Origin: Cysteiniphilum sp. JM-1
GTDB taxonomy: Bacteria; Pseudomonadota; Gammaproteobacteria; Francisellales; Francisellaceae
Reading direction: 5' to 3'
Length of the DNA: 64,000 nucleotides
NCBI RefSeq assembly: GCF_008711525.1
Contig: NZ_VXKS01000002.1
Span: 62,001 to 126,000, forward strand
Shown here: piece after piece, positions 52,954 to 62,581 of the stretch
How positions within the stretch are numbered: the first letter of the stretch is position 1
Layout of the letters: each line of letters starts with the position of its first letter
The notes under the pieces: model-generated
The model's database searches: none
Seen by the model: the letters and a program-made list of their open reading frames with translations, nothing else
Told to the model about the DNA's origin: nothing
Program-made: the position numbers and the translations under genes

Positions 52954-55581
52954 TTATTGAGTTACCATATTGCTTAGGCATGATTTAAAACTATCTCTAT
53001 TTTCTGAATAACTCTGGCAGAAAGTAATGTCCTCTGACTGACGTTTCTGCGACATACTATCATAGTTAGCTAGATCTTTACCTAACTGCTCAAGCTCACC
53101 TTTAGCCTTAATCAAAAATGGGCTCTTATTAGTTAATTCATCATGTAGAAGCTTAAGAGTGGCTCTAATTTCTTGACGAACTTCACGTAGATAAAACCAA
53201 AAAGCACCTGTATTGGTCATCATAGAATCATTTTTCAATTTTTGAACAAAATCTACTGTCGCTTTGATACTTTTATCGATTTTATCGACATAAGCCTGTG
53301 ATGCCTCAGGTATAAAATTAGCTCCTTGTTGATGTACAGCAAAGAGAATATCATTACTTTTAACGTATTTTTGAACAGCATACGCTAACATCTTCTGTGG
53401 TGTATATAATGGTGAAGTATATGCAATATGCTGACGAATGAGATCAGAGATATTATCTAAACTCGCAGTGTCTCCGATTACTAATCTATTTGCAAAAGAC
53501 TCAGTGAGCAATATCTCAGGGTCGATAAGCAGTCGCTCTTTAAGAAATATACGAATTTTTAATTTTGTCTCCTTATCAATCATTTGATTATTGGGGCCGA
53601 TACAGTCTGCTAATTGCTTAAGTAATAAGACATGATAAATAGTAAATTCATTGTTATGCTTTATTGATCCTTTGCCCTGACTATTATCATCACCCGAATG
53701 AATAACTGGCTTTTGCAATAATGAAAATAGAAAATCAAATGAGTTATTTAAATACTTATCAATATTGTGCTGATTCAACATAGGTGTGTTACCATCTGCG
53801 GGCAAGCCCAACGTATCACGAAATTGGCTATCTCCTCTTAGGATAAAAATCTGATCTTCTTTTGATACTTTGGCAAAGGCTATATTAACTTTTCTTGCCT
53901 CTGTTTTTAGATTATCGCATCTTAGTACTTTTATTTGTGTTAAATCATTTTCAACCCCACCAAGCTCAACATAAAAATCAATAAGTGCTTGTGGCGCTTG
54001 CTTATCCCGAGGTAACCTTGCTGCGATCTCTAATAGTTGATCTTTAATTTTTTCTTTAATATGAAATTTTTGGATAAAGTCATGCTGTTTTGTATCATTT
54101 AAGTAAGCTTTCGTCTTAGCAATACACTCTTCAAACGCTTTATTATTAGCCTTTTTGATTAACATCAAAACAAAATCATTCGTCTGTCTTTGTGATGTTT
54201 TAGCAATAGGCGCTACAGCATTCTTACCTAAATCAGTCTCAATTCGCTTACTGTGGCGATATCGAGCGGCATATTCTTGCAGCCATGATTGACTTGATCC
54301 CACAAAAATATAGGCATTATAAACCATCCCATCACAATGATCCTTATTGTATTTTTCTAGTTCAGCAATATCTACAACAGATGTTGGCTTATTGATATTG
54401 ATTTGTCCCTTTAACCGTATCGCTTCTTGATCAATCCTTTGTGCGATCTTATCTAAGCCTTGGCGATTATCTTTGCCACGCTTATACTTAATTGACTCAA
54501 TATTGGACACTGAAAAATAGCTTGTAATAGCAGTAACTGCAGTTGCAACTAAGGCAATAGCCGCAACACCTGCAGTGATTGGTGCACCAATGATTGCTGC
54601 CGCACCAAGCGCTATAGCGCCTGCAGTCAACCCTGCAACACTTGCTGTTAAATATGGATGTCTTGCTACAGCTGTCGGTTCATCCATTTGTTTAACGAGG
54701 AATCCATTAAATTGCTTTAAAAAATCCACTTGCATTTTTTGAGTATAAGACTCGACTTCAACCTCAACCTTACTGAAATATTGCTGAAATAAGGATGTCC
54801 ATGAGCAATTGTTTTTTTTCTTTTCAATTTTTTGATCATTATATTTATAGATAGCAGCAAATGCTTCATTAAACAAGTTATCAAGCGCTTCTAGAAAGTA
54901 CGTTTCAACGGCAATGTTATAGTCTAGCGCGCTTAAATTGTGTTTGTTTTTAAACGTTGCCAACATATCGATATTGACATCGTTACTTCTCCCAAATAGC
55001 AAAGACTCTCGGTAATAAAAAAGCTTAATAAACTTTTCAATCAAACTCTCACTAATTGCTAAAAACCCAGATGATTCAAGTGCCTCTTGAAACTTTTTCG
55101 AGTCCATTGCTGGCTTATTTTGCTGAGCGAAGATCTCAGACCAAATCTCATAAAAAGTCTTCGCCATAATACTACCAATAGCAAGGCTTATATGAGTTAC
55201 TGCAAGGTCTTTTCCAGGAATTGAGTCAGGAATAGGCAACGTATTATCAAGCGCATATTTTACTAGGAAGCTTATAGTCAACCCAACCCCTTCAACATCC
55301 TTATTTTGGATTTTGATTACAGGCGTTAAATCTTCCATCATATGTTCAATATGATTATCAAATTCATTTTTTAATTGCTTGATTTGCTCAACACTATTTT
55401 TTATGCGCTTAAATCTTTCAGACTCATCGACTTCGCCATTGACAAAATTGCCCCCGCTGTGATTTGTCTGCAAATAACTAATCATCACCTTGTCACAATA
55501 GTTTCGATGATTGTTGCTTACGGTATTCATCACATCAGCAACTGTTGGTTTGTGTTGACTCGCACTTTTATTAGCTGTCAT
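52954..55581 (-). CDS. Large protein with hydrophobic hairpin, candidate substrate
   Basis: An 875-residue protein, largely helical, without signal peptide. Residues about 311-355 form a Gly/Ala-rich hydrophobic hairpin (ASVAGLTAGAIALGAAAIIG, AGVAAIALVATAVTAI), the kind of segment that can insert in membranes. The ATG giving MTANKSASQH is chosen since AAGGAGC lies just upstream; an in-frame extension of 14 codons is unlikely. No family recognised. Host-membrane insertion is conceivable if it is secreted, but this is inference. Confidence 0.6.
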   Translation of the reverse strand: MTANKSASQHKPTVADVMNTVSNNHRNYCDKVMISYLQTNHSGGNFVNGEVDESERFKRIKNSVEQIKQLKNEFDNHIEHMMEDLTPVIKIQNKDVEGVGLTISFLVKYALDNTLPIPDSIPGKDLAVTHISLAIGSIMAKTFYEIWSEIFAQQNKPAMDSKKFQEALESSGFLAISESLIEKFIKLFYYRESLLFGRSNDVNIDMLATFKNKHNLSALDYNIAVETYFLEALDNLFNEAFAAIYKYNDQKIEKKKNNCSWTSLFQQYFSKVEVEVESYTQKMQVDFLKQFNGFLVKQMDEPTAVARHPYLTASVAGLTAGAIALGAAAIIGAPITAGVAAIALVATAVTAITSYFSVSNIESIKYKRGKDNRQGLDKIAQRIDQEAIRLKGQININKPTSVVDIAELEKYNKDHCDGMVYNAYIFVGSSQSWLQEYAARYRHSKRIETDLGKNAVAPIAKTSQRQTNDFVLMLIKKANNKAFEECIAKTKAYLNDTKQHDFIQKFHIKEKIKDQLLEIAARLPRDKQAPQALIDFYVELGGVENDLTQIKVLRCDNLKTEARKVNIAFAKVSKEDQIFILRGDSQFRDTLGLPADGNTPMLNQHNIDKYLNNSFDFLFSLLQKPVIHSGDDNSQGKGSIKHNNEFTIYHVLLLKQLADCIGPNNQMIDKETKLKIRIFLKERLLIDPEILLTESFANRLVIGDTASLDNISDLIRQHIAYTSPLYTPQKMLAYAVQKYVKSNDILFAVHQQGANFIPEASQAYVDKIDKSIKATVDFVQKLKNDSMMTNTGAFWFYLREVRQEIRATLKLLHDELTNKSPFLIKAKGELEQLGKDLANYDSMSQKRQSEDITFCQSYSENRDSFKSCLSNMVTQ

Positions 55582-55696
55582 GTCATGCTCCTTATCAGTC
55601 TTACTTATCTGCTTGAATTGCATGATAATAATTTATCTAACAAGGAGTGATCGTTACGATTTTATCACTGCTAAAATGATATAAAAAAAGACTTTA

Positions 55697-56821
55697 TCAC
55701 TTCCACCATGATGCTGCGTAATTATACATACTGGTTGCTGCAGTTGATGCTTTACCAATATATCCCTGATGATCTAATTGATAACTTACGTTTTCTTGTG
55801 AGAATACATCTTGTAACATATATCCTAGTTTATGATTGGTCGATGGTCGATAGGTTTTACTTGATAACTTCAACGATTGACCAACATGCTTATACCCTTG
55901 ACGCCCCAAAGGAACGGTTGATACCGGATCTTTGTAGCGCCACAGACGAATGATATCATGCCCATATAACTCATTGACTTGTTGCGCAGTATGATAGTCA
56001 AAAACACGTGGTGAGTTAAATGTAATAAGGATTACCGTAATATTTTTGCTTGCGGCACTCATTTGCTTAATCGCATCCACTTTATCGGCAAAAGCCAGAG
56101 TTGCTGTAGCAGCTCCTAGGCTATGTCCGGTAAATATAACTTTTATCTTTTTACCTTGTTGCAGTAAATTGGTAATCGCTGTTTGCAATTGTGTCCAAAG
56201 CTCATTTTTACTATTATCATAATGTTGTTTAAATCCCCTATGCGTTTTGGCGTTTTGAAACTGACCAAGTTCAACATCATCCATAAAAAATTTCATATCC
56301 TGGATTACATCAGCACGAAATTGCGTCCCGTGAAAGGCAACAATAATTTCAGCCTGATGACTTTGCGCACTATGATTAATGACCAACATACCATCGCGCT
56401 TTTCTTCTTGTTTCTGCGCAGCAGAATAGAAGTATGGGTTAGAATAACCAAAATATTTAAGCTCATAACCATAAATACCTGTTAACACATGATAGTAACT
56501 GTCTTGATCAACTTTATAACCCTGTGCATGCTCATTTTCAATACAACCCTTTGCATCGTCTTCCATAATACAATGATGCATTACCGCCTCAACATACGTC
56601 GCTTTTTCAGCCATTTCAATATTGTATCCATTATAACTCTGATCAACATACTTAATTTTATCAATTTTATATGATGCATCCGCAACTAGAGCTGCTTTTT
56701 TTATATCATTAAGTCTGGAATCCCCTCTTTGCTGATAATTAATTTGCGCATAAGATAACGTTTGTAACCCAATCACCGATAATGTTATTAATGATGTTTT
56801 TCTAACAACTTGTCTTAACAT
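55697..56821 (-). CDS. Secreted class 3 lipase
   Basis: A 374-residue alpha/beta hydrolase. An N-terminal signal peptide ends near YAQ (residue 26). The oxyanion motif FHGTQ is at 163-167, the nucleophile elbow GHSLGAAT has Ser234, the acid is the Asp in RYKDPVSTVPLG, and the His is in GYKHVGQS. This is the fungal-type lipase_3 family, known for acylglycerol or phospholipid hydrolysis. It is likely exported by Sec and possibly type II secretion. It lies next to candidate Dot/Icm substrates, so a host-directed role is plausible. Confidence 0.85.
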   Translation of the reverse strand: MLRQVVRKTSLITLSVIGLQTLSYAQINYQQRGDSRLNDIKKAALVADASYKIDKIKYVDQSYNGYNIEMAEKATYVEAVMHHCIMEDDAKGCIENEHAQGYKVDQDSYYHVLTGIYGYELKYFGYSNPYFYSAAQKQEEKRDGMLVINHSAQSHQAEIIVAFHGTQFRADVIQDMKFFMDDVELGQFQNAKTHRGFKQHYDNSKNELWTQLQTAITNLLQQGKKIKVIFTGHSLGAATATLAFADKVDAIKQMSAASKNITVILITFNSPRVFDYHTAQQVNELYGHDIIRLWRYKDPVSTVPLGRQGYKHVGQSLKLSSKTYRPSTNHKLGYMLQDVFSQENVSYQLDHQGYIGKASTAATSMYNYAASWWK

Positions 56822-57147
56822 TATTTATTCTCCTTACAGAATAGTTTAACTAAACACTCAAGATGAAATCTATCTATCAAACCAATAACTTACCTTGATT
56901 AAATCCCCGATAAATTAAGTAATATGATCAACATAGACACCACCCACCTTTGCATGCTGCAATACAGCATACTGTGGAAATTCTAGATAAAATCAGCTGC
57001 ATAAAATATTTAACCAATGTATTAACATGTATCGTTTTGCCGCATATTTACACTAGCAGACATAAGTAAAGATCCTAATATTAGCCATCGCCTTTATGGG
57101 TATACTTTGCTAAACTTCAAGCAAATATCAGTGACTGGCACCAACAA
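56822..57147. other. Intergenic region between divergent genes
   Basis: About 325 bp between the lipase and the AAA-like gene, AT-rich. A short ATGCTG..CAGCAT hairpin at 56954-56970 is the only structure noticed. No ORF or RNA gene was seen. Confidence 0.3.
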
Positions 57148-58719
57148 ATGATAACAAAACGCAAAAACCTGCCCATCGGTGACTCTACCCTTAGTCAGAT
57201 TAGAACGAGAGATGCCATTTATGTCGATAAAACTCGACATCTATTACAAATGATTAACTCAGGACGGTATTTCTTTTTATCGCGCCCCAGACGCTTTGGC
57301 AAAAGCTTAACCCTCGATACGTTAAAACAGCTTTTTCTAGGCAATAAATCGTTATTTAAAGACACCTTTGCTAAGACCAATTGGGATTGGAATGTCACTT
57401 ATCCTGTTATTCATCTAAGCTTTGGTGGATCAAGTGCTTACAATAGTGAAAAAACAACATTAGATATTATTGAATTCACGCTAGAAGAGCATGCCAAGGC
57501 ACATGGTCTGTCACTTCCCAAAAGAGACTATGGCGCCCAACTTCATTATCTGATTAGAGCATTACATGACAAATATAATCAGCCTATTGCCTTACTTGTC
57601 GATGAATATGACAAACCGATTTTAGATGTCATCACCGATGAAAACAAAGCAACGCGCAATCGTGAAATATTAAAAGGACTCTATAGTGTTATCAAAGACA
57701 ATGATGCGCACTTAAAATTTGTTTTTCTTACAGGTGTAACCAAGTTCTCCAAAGTTAGCTTATTTTCAGGGTTGAATAATTTAACAGACATTAGCCTTGA
57801 TCAGCGCTATACCGATATCTGCGGTTATACACAAACCGAACTTGAATCCTCATTCCAAGATTATTTAATCGATGTTGACAAAGATAAACTTAAAAAATGG
57901 TATAACGGCTATAACTTTGCCGGCCTTGAGCAACAAAAGGTTTATAACCCTTATGATATATTGCTGTTTATCGATCAAGGTTATAAATACCGTGATTATT
58001 GGTTTCAAACGGGCACGCCTTCATTTTTAATTGAGCTATTACAAAAATATCGCTATCGAGTCCCTGACTTTGAGAACTATCAGGTGCAAGCGAGCTTTAT
58101 CGATAGCATCGATGTAAAAAATATCCCACTTGAAGCATTACTATTCCAAGCAGGCTACTTGACCATCAAAGAAGAAATATCAATTGGTATGCGAATCGGT
58201 TATCGCTTGAGTTATCCCAATCTTGAGGTCAAAGCCGCTTTTAATAATTGTGTCTCGCTCATTGGCACGAACTCACACGCCAACGCCGTCAATAATAGTC
58301 GCCTAAGTGACAGCTTACTGTCTGATGACTGGCAAGTGTTTTATGATTGCGTGGTAGCCCTTTACGCCTCTATCCCCAATGAGTGGTATCGCAATAATCC
58401 CATTCAAGATTATGAAGGTTTTTATTGCACTGTGATCTATAGTTATCTAACCGCACTTGGTTACGATGTGGTTGCTGAGGACTCGACCGCAATTGGACGC
58501 ATCCATATATCCATTGTCATTCCTGATTACAAAGTGATTATTCTTGAGCTTAAAGTCGCTAATGATAAAGATGTCTCTAAAGAGGCTTTACAACAAATCA
58601 TCGATAGAAACTATGCCCATAAATTTCTGAATATAGGTTTACCGATTTATCAAGTCGGACTTTCCTTTGATCAGAATACACGCGCAGTCAATGGTTTTAT
58701 GGTTGAGTTATTTAGCTGA
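57148..58719 (+). CDS. AAA-ATPase-like / PD-(D/E)XK (DUF1703-type) protein
   Basis: A 523-residue protein of a widespread expanded family. The N-terminal part has KNLPIGDSTLSQIR, YVDKT, the P-loop RPRRFGKS near residues 46-53 and Walker B LLVDEYDKPILD, then VFLTGVTKFSKVSLFSGLNNL and WYNGYNF. The C-terminal part is the PD-(D/E)XK module ending VIILELKVANDKD. Where the family usually has GRxD the sequence reads GRIHI (about residue 450), so the metal-binding Asp is replaced by His. Function of the family is not established. No ribosome site is obvious at the ATG. Confidence 0.85.
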   Translation: MITKRKNLPIGDSTLSQIRTRDAIYVDKTRHLLQMINSGRYFFLSRPRRFGKSLTLDTLKQLFLGNKSLFKDTFAKTNWDWNVTYPVIHLSFGGSSAYNSEKTTLDIIEFTLEEHAKAHGLSLPKRDYGAQLHYLIRALHDKYNQPIALLVDEYDKPILDVITDENKATRNREILKGLYSVIKDNDAHLKFVFLTGVTKFSKVSLFSGLNNLTDISLDQRYTDICGYTQTELESSFQDYLIDVDKDKLKKWYNGYNFAGLEQQKVYNPYDILLFIDQGYKYRDYWFQTGTPSFLIELLQKYRYRVPDFENYQVQASFIDSIDVKNIPLEALLFQAGYLTIKEEISIGMRIGYRLSYPNLEVKAAFNNCVSLIGTNSHANAVNNSRLSDSLLSDDWQVFYDCVVALYASIPNEWYRNNPIQDYEGFYCTVIYSYLTALGYDVVAEDSTAIGRIHISIVIPDYKVIILELKVANDKDVSKEALQQIIDRNYAHKFLNIGLPIYQVGLSFDQNTRAVNGFMVELFS

Positions 58720-58737
58720 TGCTAAAATGGAAAATTG

Positions 58738-60039
58738 TTAAGTTGTTTGTATATAACATGCTTTTGTCACTTCCCTTAGATAGAGTCCCAATGCATTTAA
58801 AAGCTCATCCTCATCCGCTGATGCTGTACCTGAATCAATGGCATTTGCAATATCCATAACTGAGTCACCAGCATCCAAGGCATTGCGCAATTTATCAGCC
58901 GAAGCAGTATTAAGCAAACTGTGCACTGTGATAATTTTATCAACCCCAACATTATCTGGATCAATAAACGGATCACCGTTTAGCTGGTCCAGTACTGAAA
59001 TAATCGTGCTATTACCAGAGGTTGAATTCGTAGTAATCAATTCTCTTAAGCGATCAACATTTTCAGGTCCTGACCAAGTACCATCATGAGCATTGATCTG
59101 TGTTGACTGAATAATCGGTGTCGGTCCCTCTTCACGTAACGTGAGCTCACCATTAAGCACTTTTGGATTGCCCGCGACGCCACTTGTAACGCCATCAGCA
59201 ATCAAGGGATGATATTTAACCGTAACATTGTCGTCATTGTAGGTAGTAGCTAACGCTCGATCTAGCTTTTGTTGAGCAACAAAATAAATCAGCGTATTGC
59301 CACAGCGCGTCGCCATCGCAAGAGGTATTTCGATTTTTTCAGTACCATCATAGGTATATATCAGCGGCACATTAAATGGGAAGATGAATCCGTAGTAGTG
59401 ACTTATGCCGCTATGTGTAAGGCTATTAATCCAAGAGGAACTTATATTCTCCTCACTAATATTTGCAGTATGATAGGCATTATTCAAGAGTGAACCAATA
59501 TTTGTACTGGTTGCTAATGATACTTGCGTGATCGCAGGTAGACTAATGAGTGAAACTGGAATGGTTTTACTTAGCTTTTGCCCTGTCGCTGTATTGATTG
59601 CCTCAATATTCACATTCATTGTCTCAGGTTGGTAATGATTGCTAACATTTGGTGCAGGTCTCGATGCATTATTCGCTTCAACACTAAACTCGCACGTTGC
59701 ACCATAGTGCAGTGTACTGCCATGGCACGTATTAGTCACAATGGTTAAATCTGACGGTGCTGTGATATTAACCGTATAGCCATCACCTCCAGTCTCCATA
59801 ACACCTGGTCTGCGAATATCTAAGGTGTATGTGTTTTGATTAATACTAGGGGCTAGCAATGCTGCTTGATTATTAGTATCCGTTGCAATATGAATGATTG
59901 CTGCAATCGCTGACGGATCAGCTGCTGGTGAATTATCCTTATTATTAGTGCTACCTCCACCGCCACCACAACCGACCAGCAATAGTAATGGTGTAACAAT
60001 CACTGATATTTTTTTAATTTTAGTCTTTAAAATAAACAC
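58738..60039 (-). CDS. Putative surface lipoprotein
   Basis: A 433-residue protein with lipoprotein signal KISVIVTPLLLLVGC (Cys24) followed by a poly-Gly linker. The GTG start is chosen because AGGAG lies 8 bp upstream; a longer frame to 60165 has no support. The mature part looks beta-rich, with repeated Thr/Asn strands and an NITAPSDLTIVTNTCHGSTL stretch in which two Cys flank a small loop. No family recognised. Confidence 0.7.
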   Translation of the reverse strand: MFILKTKIKKISVIVTPLLLLVGCGGGGGSTNNKDNSPAADPSAIAAIIHIATDTNNQAALLAPSINQNTYTLDIRRPGVMETGGDGYTVNITAPSDLTIVTNTCHGSTLHYGATCEFSVEANNASRPAPNVSNHYQPETMNVNIEAINTATGQKLSKTIPVSLISLPAITQVSLATSTNIGSLLNNAYHTANISEENISSSWINSLTHSGISHYYGFIFPFNVPLIYTYDGTEKIEIPLAMATRCGNTLIYFVAQQKLDRALATTYNDDNVTVKYHPLIADGVTSGVAGNPKVLNGELTLREEGPTPIIQSTQINAHDGTWSGPENVDRLRELITTNSTSGNSTIISVLDQLNGDPFIDPDNVGVDKIITVHSLLNTASADKLRNALDAGDSVMDIANAIDSGTASADEDELLNALGLYLREVTKACYIQTT

Positions 60040-60174
60040 GCTTTGATCTCCTGTATATTGTTTTTTTACAATGCTTAGCTGCACATAAAATTTTAACCTT
60101 AATACAAAGCAGAGATCTATTCTGAATAACTGCACAAATGACATAATTTTGACCCGTTTTAACAAATCAATTTT

Positions 60175-61314
60175 TTAATTCATATTGATGTTATCATCTT
60201 GTAGCTGGTTGATATAATGCGCTGAGGTGGTATACGGCGTTATCTGTTTATTTTCAAGATCAATGACCAAACAGCCATTATTATTATACTTAATATTACT
60301 TCCGTCACCATAGTAGCCTGCTTGTTTCTTATAGTCATTATAGTATCGTGTATATAGATAGCTTAACGTATGCCCAGTCATATCTTTGTAAGTATTCATA
60401 CCAAAAGATTCAGGCTTTACCCTAAAATAATACTTCACCTTTTTTTTATCTTTACTATCTTGGTTAGACACGCTACTTTGGAATAAATCAACCGTCTCAT
60501 CAGTATCTGAAAATAGTGTATCAAGATAATCAAGCTTGCGTTCAGGCTGACCAGAGTTTAAATCATGGTAACTCATATAAGGTTTCGGATATGAAAATAC
60601 CACATGCCTAAAAGTCTCATGTTGACTTGATATATAATCTTTGGGGTCTAAATAATATCCCCACGTAAGATCTCCATGCGTTGATTTGCGCCCATATACT
60701 TTTTTCTCACCACGCAATTTCTCAATATAATCGTAAATAGCTTTTGCCTGACCATAGCTCAATCCCATAATAATCGCAACACCACGTTCAAAGCGACCAT
60801 ACTTCGGCGTGTCAACTCTAGAAACACCTTCAGTTAAATCACTGGCATTAATCACCTCGCTCTCAATACTCTCAATACTCTCAATATCTGTATCTTTATC
60901 AATAACATGATCATCAGTTTGCTGACTGAGAGGTTCAACTTCGCGATTAACTAGCTCTTTTATAAAATTTTCAAAGGTATATGCACTTGCATTTCCAATT
61001 TGTTTAATAAAATGTTTATCATTTTTCTTAGGTTGATTAATCTCTTCCTTCGCAATATTTTTATCTAAATTAGCGGCTTCAATATGCCAACTATCCCTGC
61101 CTTTGATAAATACAAAAGCATCTGGCTCAGAAGCATTATCAACATATGCCATGACGGGAGAAGGCTCTGCACCATCAATAAATACCGCAGCTTCTTGGAC
61201 ATAATCGTATTCTTGCTTGTTAAGTTTTTCTAAAACATCCTTCATACATTGATCACTCATGACAGGAGTGATTCCTAATTGATTATCTTTCTCTAATCGT
61301 AATCGACATGACAA
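60175..61314 (-). pseudogene. Probable 3' part of a frameshifted lipoprotein gene
   Basis: A 379-residue frame whose only upstream start is a TTG without ribosome site, inside the 3' end of the preceding lipoprotein gene. It has no signal peptide. Deleting one A in the GAGAAAGATAA stretch near 61285 would fuse the upstream reading MSITIRE with DNQLGITPVMSDQ here, giving one protein of about 735 residues. The mature sequence is Tyr/Asp-rich and includes an IESIESIESE tandem. If the break is real this part may be untranslated or reinitiated. No family recognised. Confidence 0.5.
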
Positions 61315-62359
61315 ATTTATCTTGCGTATCTGCCGCCTTTAGAATTATCGTCTCTTTAACGATCAACGGCTTCGTTTTTGACTGATCTCTTGTTGGTATT
61401 GCATTATTATTTGCAGAATAGCCATAGTAGTAGTCATAGTGATCATCAAACTCACTTTGACGCTCAATCATTTTATCTTTACTGCTTACTTTTCTGACGC
61501 AGTGACACTCTTGATCATATTCGAGCTTAAGTTGAGCATCATTGCTACAATCACGCTTTTCAGCACATGATCTAGATACATCCTCTATATATTCGTACTC
61601 AACAGGCTTTATCTGAGCTAAATCTTTTGAATGATGCACATAACTATACTCATGCTTATTTGCCAAATCCTCTATGCTTCTATAATCAAAGCCAGAAGAA
61701 AACTTCTGTTGCTTATCTGTATATATTGGAGATGAATATAGACCCTTATAAACTTTCTTTGCTTCAAAATCCGTGATTTGATTTTTATCCAACTTTATTG
61801 GCGTATGGATTTGATACTCCTCACGATTGATAATGAATTTGTCTGGCGTGTTTGATATAGCAACATCTTTCATTGTCACAAGCTCCGTAGCTACCTCACG
61901 ATCACGAACTTGGGCTTTTTTAGTTTTATTCGCATAATTTTTTGCATAATTTAAGTGATTTTTGCCTGATCCTAGACGATGATCTAGGTTATTAATAAAC
62001 CGTTTATCTGCTGTCACCACCGCTGGATCTTTTTGAACTTGTTTGTTTTCAACGATATATTCATAACTGAAACGGTGATCTGATACATCATCAGGCGCCT
62101 TATATGAGTGTTCATAAATATAAATATTTTTATTCGATTGGTATGCTTTTCCATTATCAACCGTCTGTAGCCTAGGTTGAGTGACAACCGGTGATTTACC
62201 TTTATCAGAATCATCTTTTGTATTGTCACTAACAACGTTATCCTCAGTCTCACCATTGGCTGGCTTAGGTAACTCTATAACGCCATTAGATGAATTATTT
62301 CCTTTGCAACCCGAGAGTAACAAACAGAAAATGATTAAATATATTGTGTGAAATTTCAT
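61283..62359 (-). CDS. Lipoprotein of unknown function (probably 5' part of a frameshifted gene)
   Basis: A 358-residue frame with lipobox CLLLSGC (Cys18) after a hydrophobic signal. A Lys/Asp/Ser-rich linker follows, then a polar, Tyr-rich region with a Cys cluster (SCAEKRDCSNDA, CHCVRK). The last residues overlap the next frame by 32 bp in a different register. The signal is convincing; the C-terminal boundary probably results from a frameshift. No family recognised. Confidence 0.6.
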   Translation of the reverse strand: MKFHTIYLIIFCLLLSGCKGNNSSNGVIELPKPANGETEDNVVSDNTKDDSDKGKSPVVTQPRLQTVDNGKAYQSNKNIYIYEHSYKAPDDVSDHRFSYEYIVENKQVQKDPAVVTADKRFINNLDHRLGSGKNHLNYAKNYANKTKKAQVRDREVATELVTMKDVAISNTPDKFIINREEYQIHTPIKLDKNQITDFEAKKVYKGLYSSPIYTDKQQKFSSGFDYRSIEDLANKHEYSYVHHSKDLAQIKPVEYEYIEDVSRSCAEKRDCSNDAQLKLEYDQECHCVRKVSSKDKMIERQSEFDDHYDYYYGYSANNNAIPTRDQSKTKPLIVKETIILKAADTQDKFVMSITIRER

Positions 62360-62440
62360 ATAGTTAAACCAAGTTGAATTTTAAGTTTTGATTTAATTAC
62401 TAATAACAACCGACGACCACGTGATTGAATGAAGATAAAA

Positions 62441-62545
62441 ATTGCCATAGCAAATTTGAGTTTTTAAAGCAGGTCAATGGGTCGCAATGTTTGAGTGTAA
62501 AGAGTTTGCGTAGCATCTGATTTAAAAGCGTTAGGAACTAACGCT
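62441..62545. repeat. Partial copy of the 450-bp element
   Basis: ATTGCCATAGCAAATTTGAG through GAGTTTGCGTAGCATCTGATTT matches 49721-49835 in the same orientation, with scattered differences. It lacks the TATGCCCGCCACT ends, so it is a fragment or a separate module shared by both places. Confidence 0.7.
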
Positions 62546-62581
62546 CAAAATTAGAGCCGCGCCCCGTTTTACTTTTGTTCA

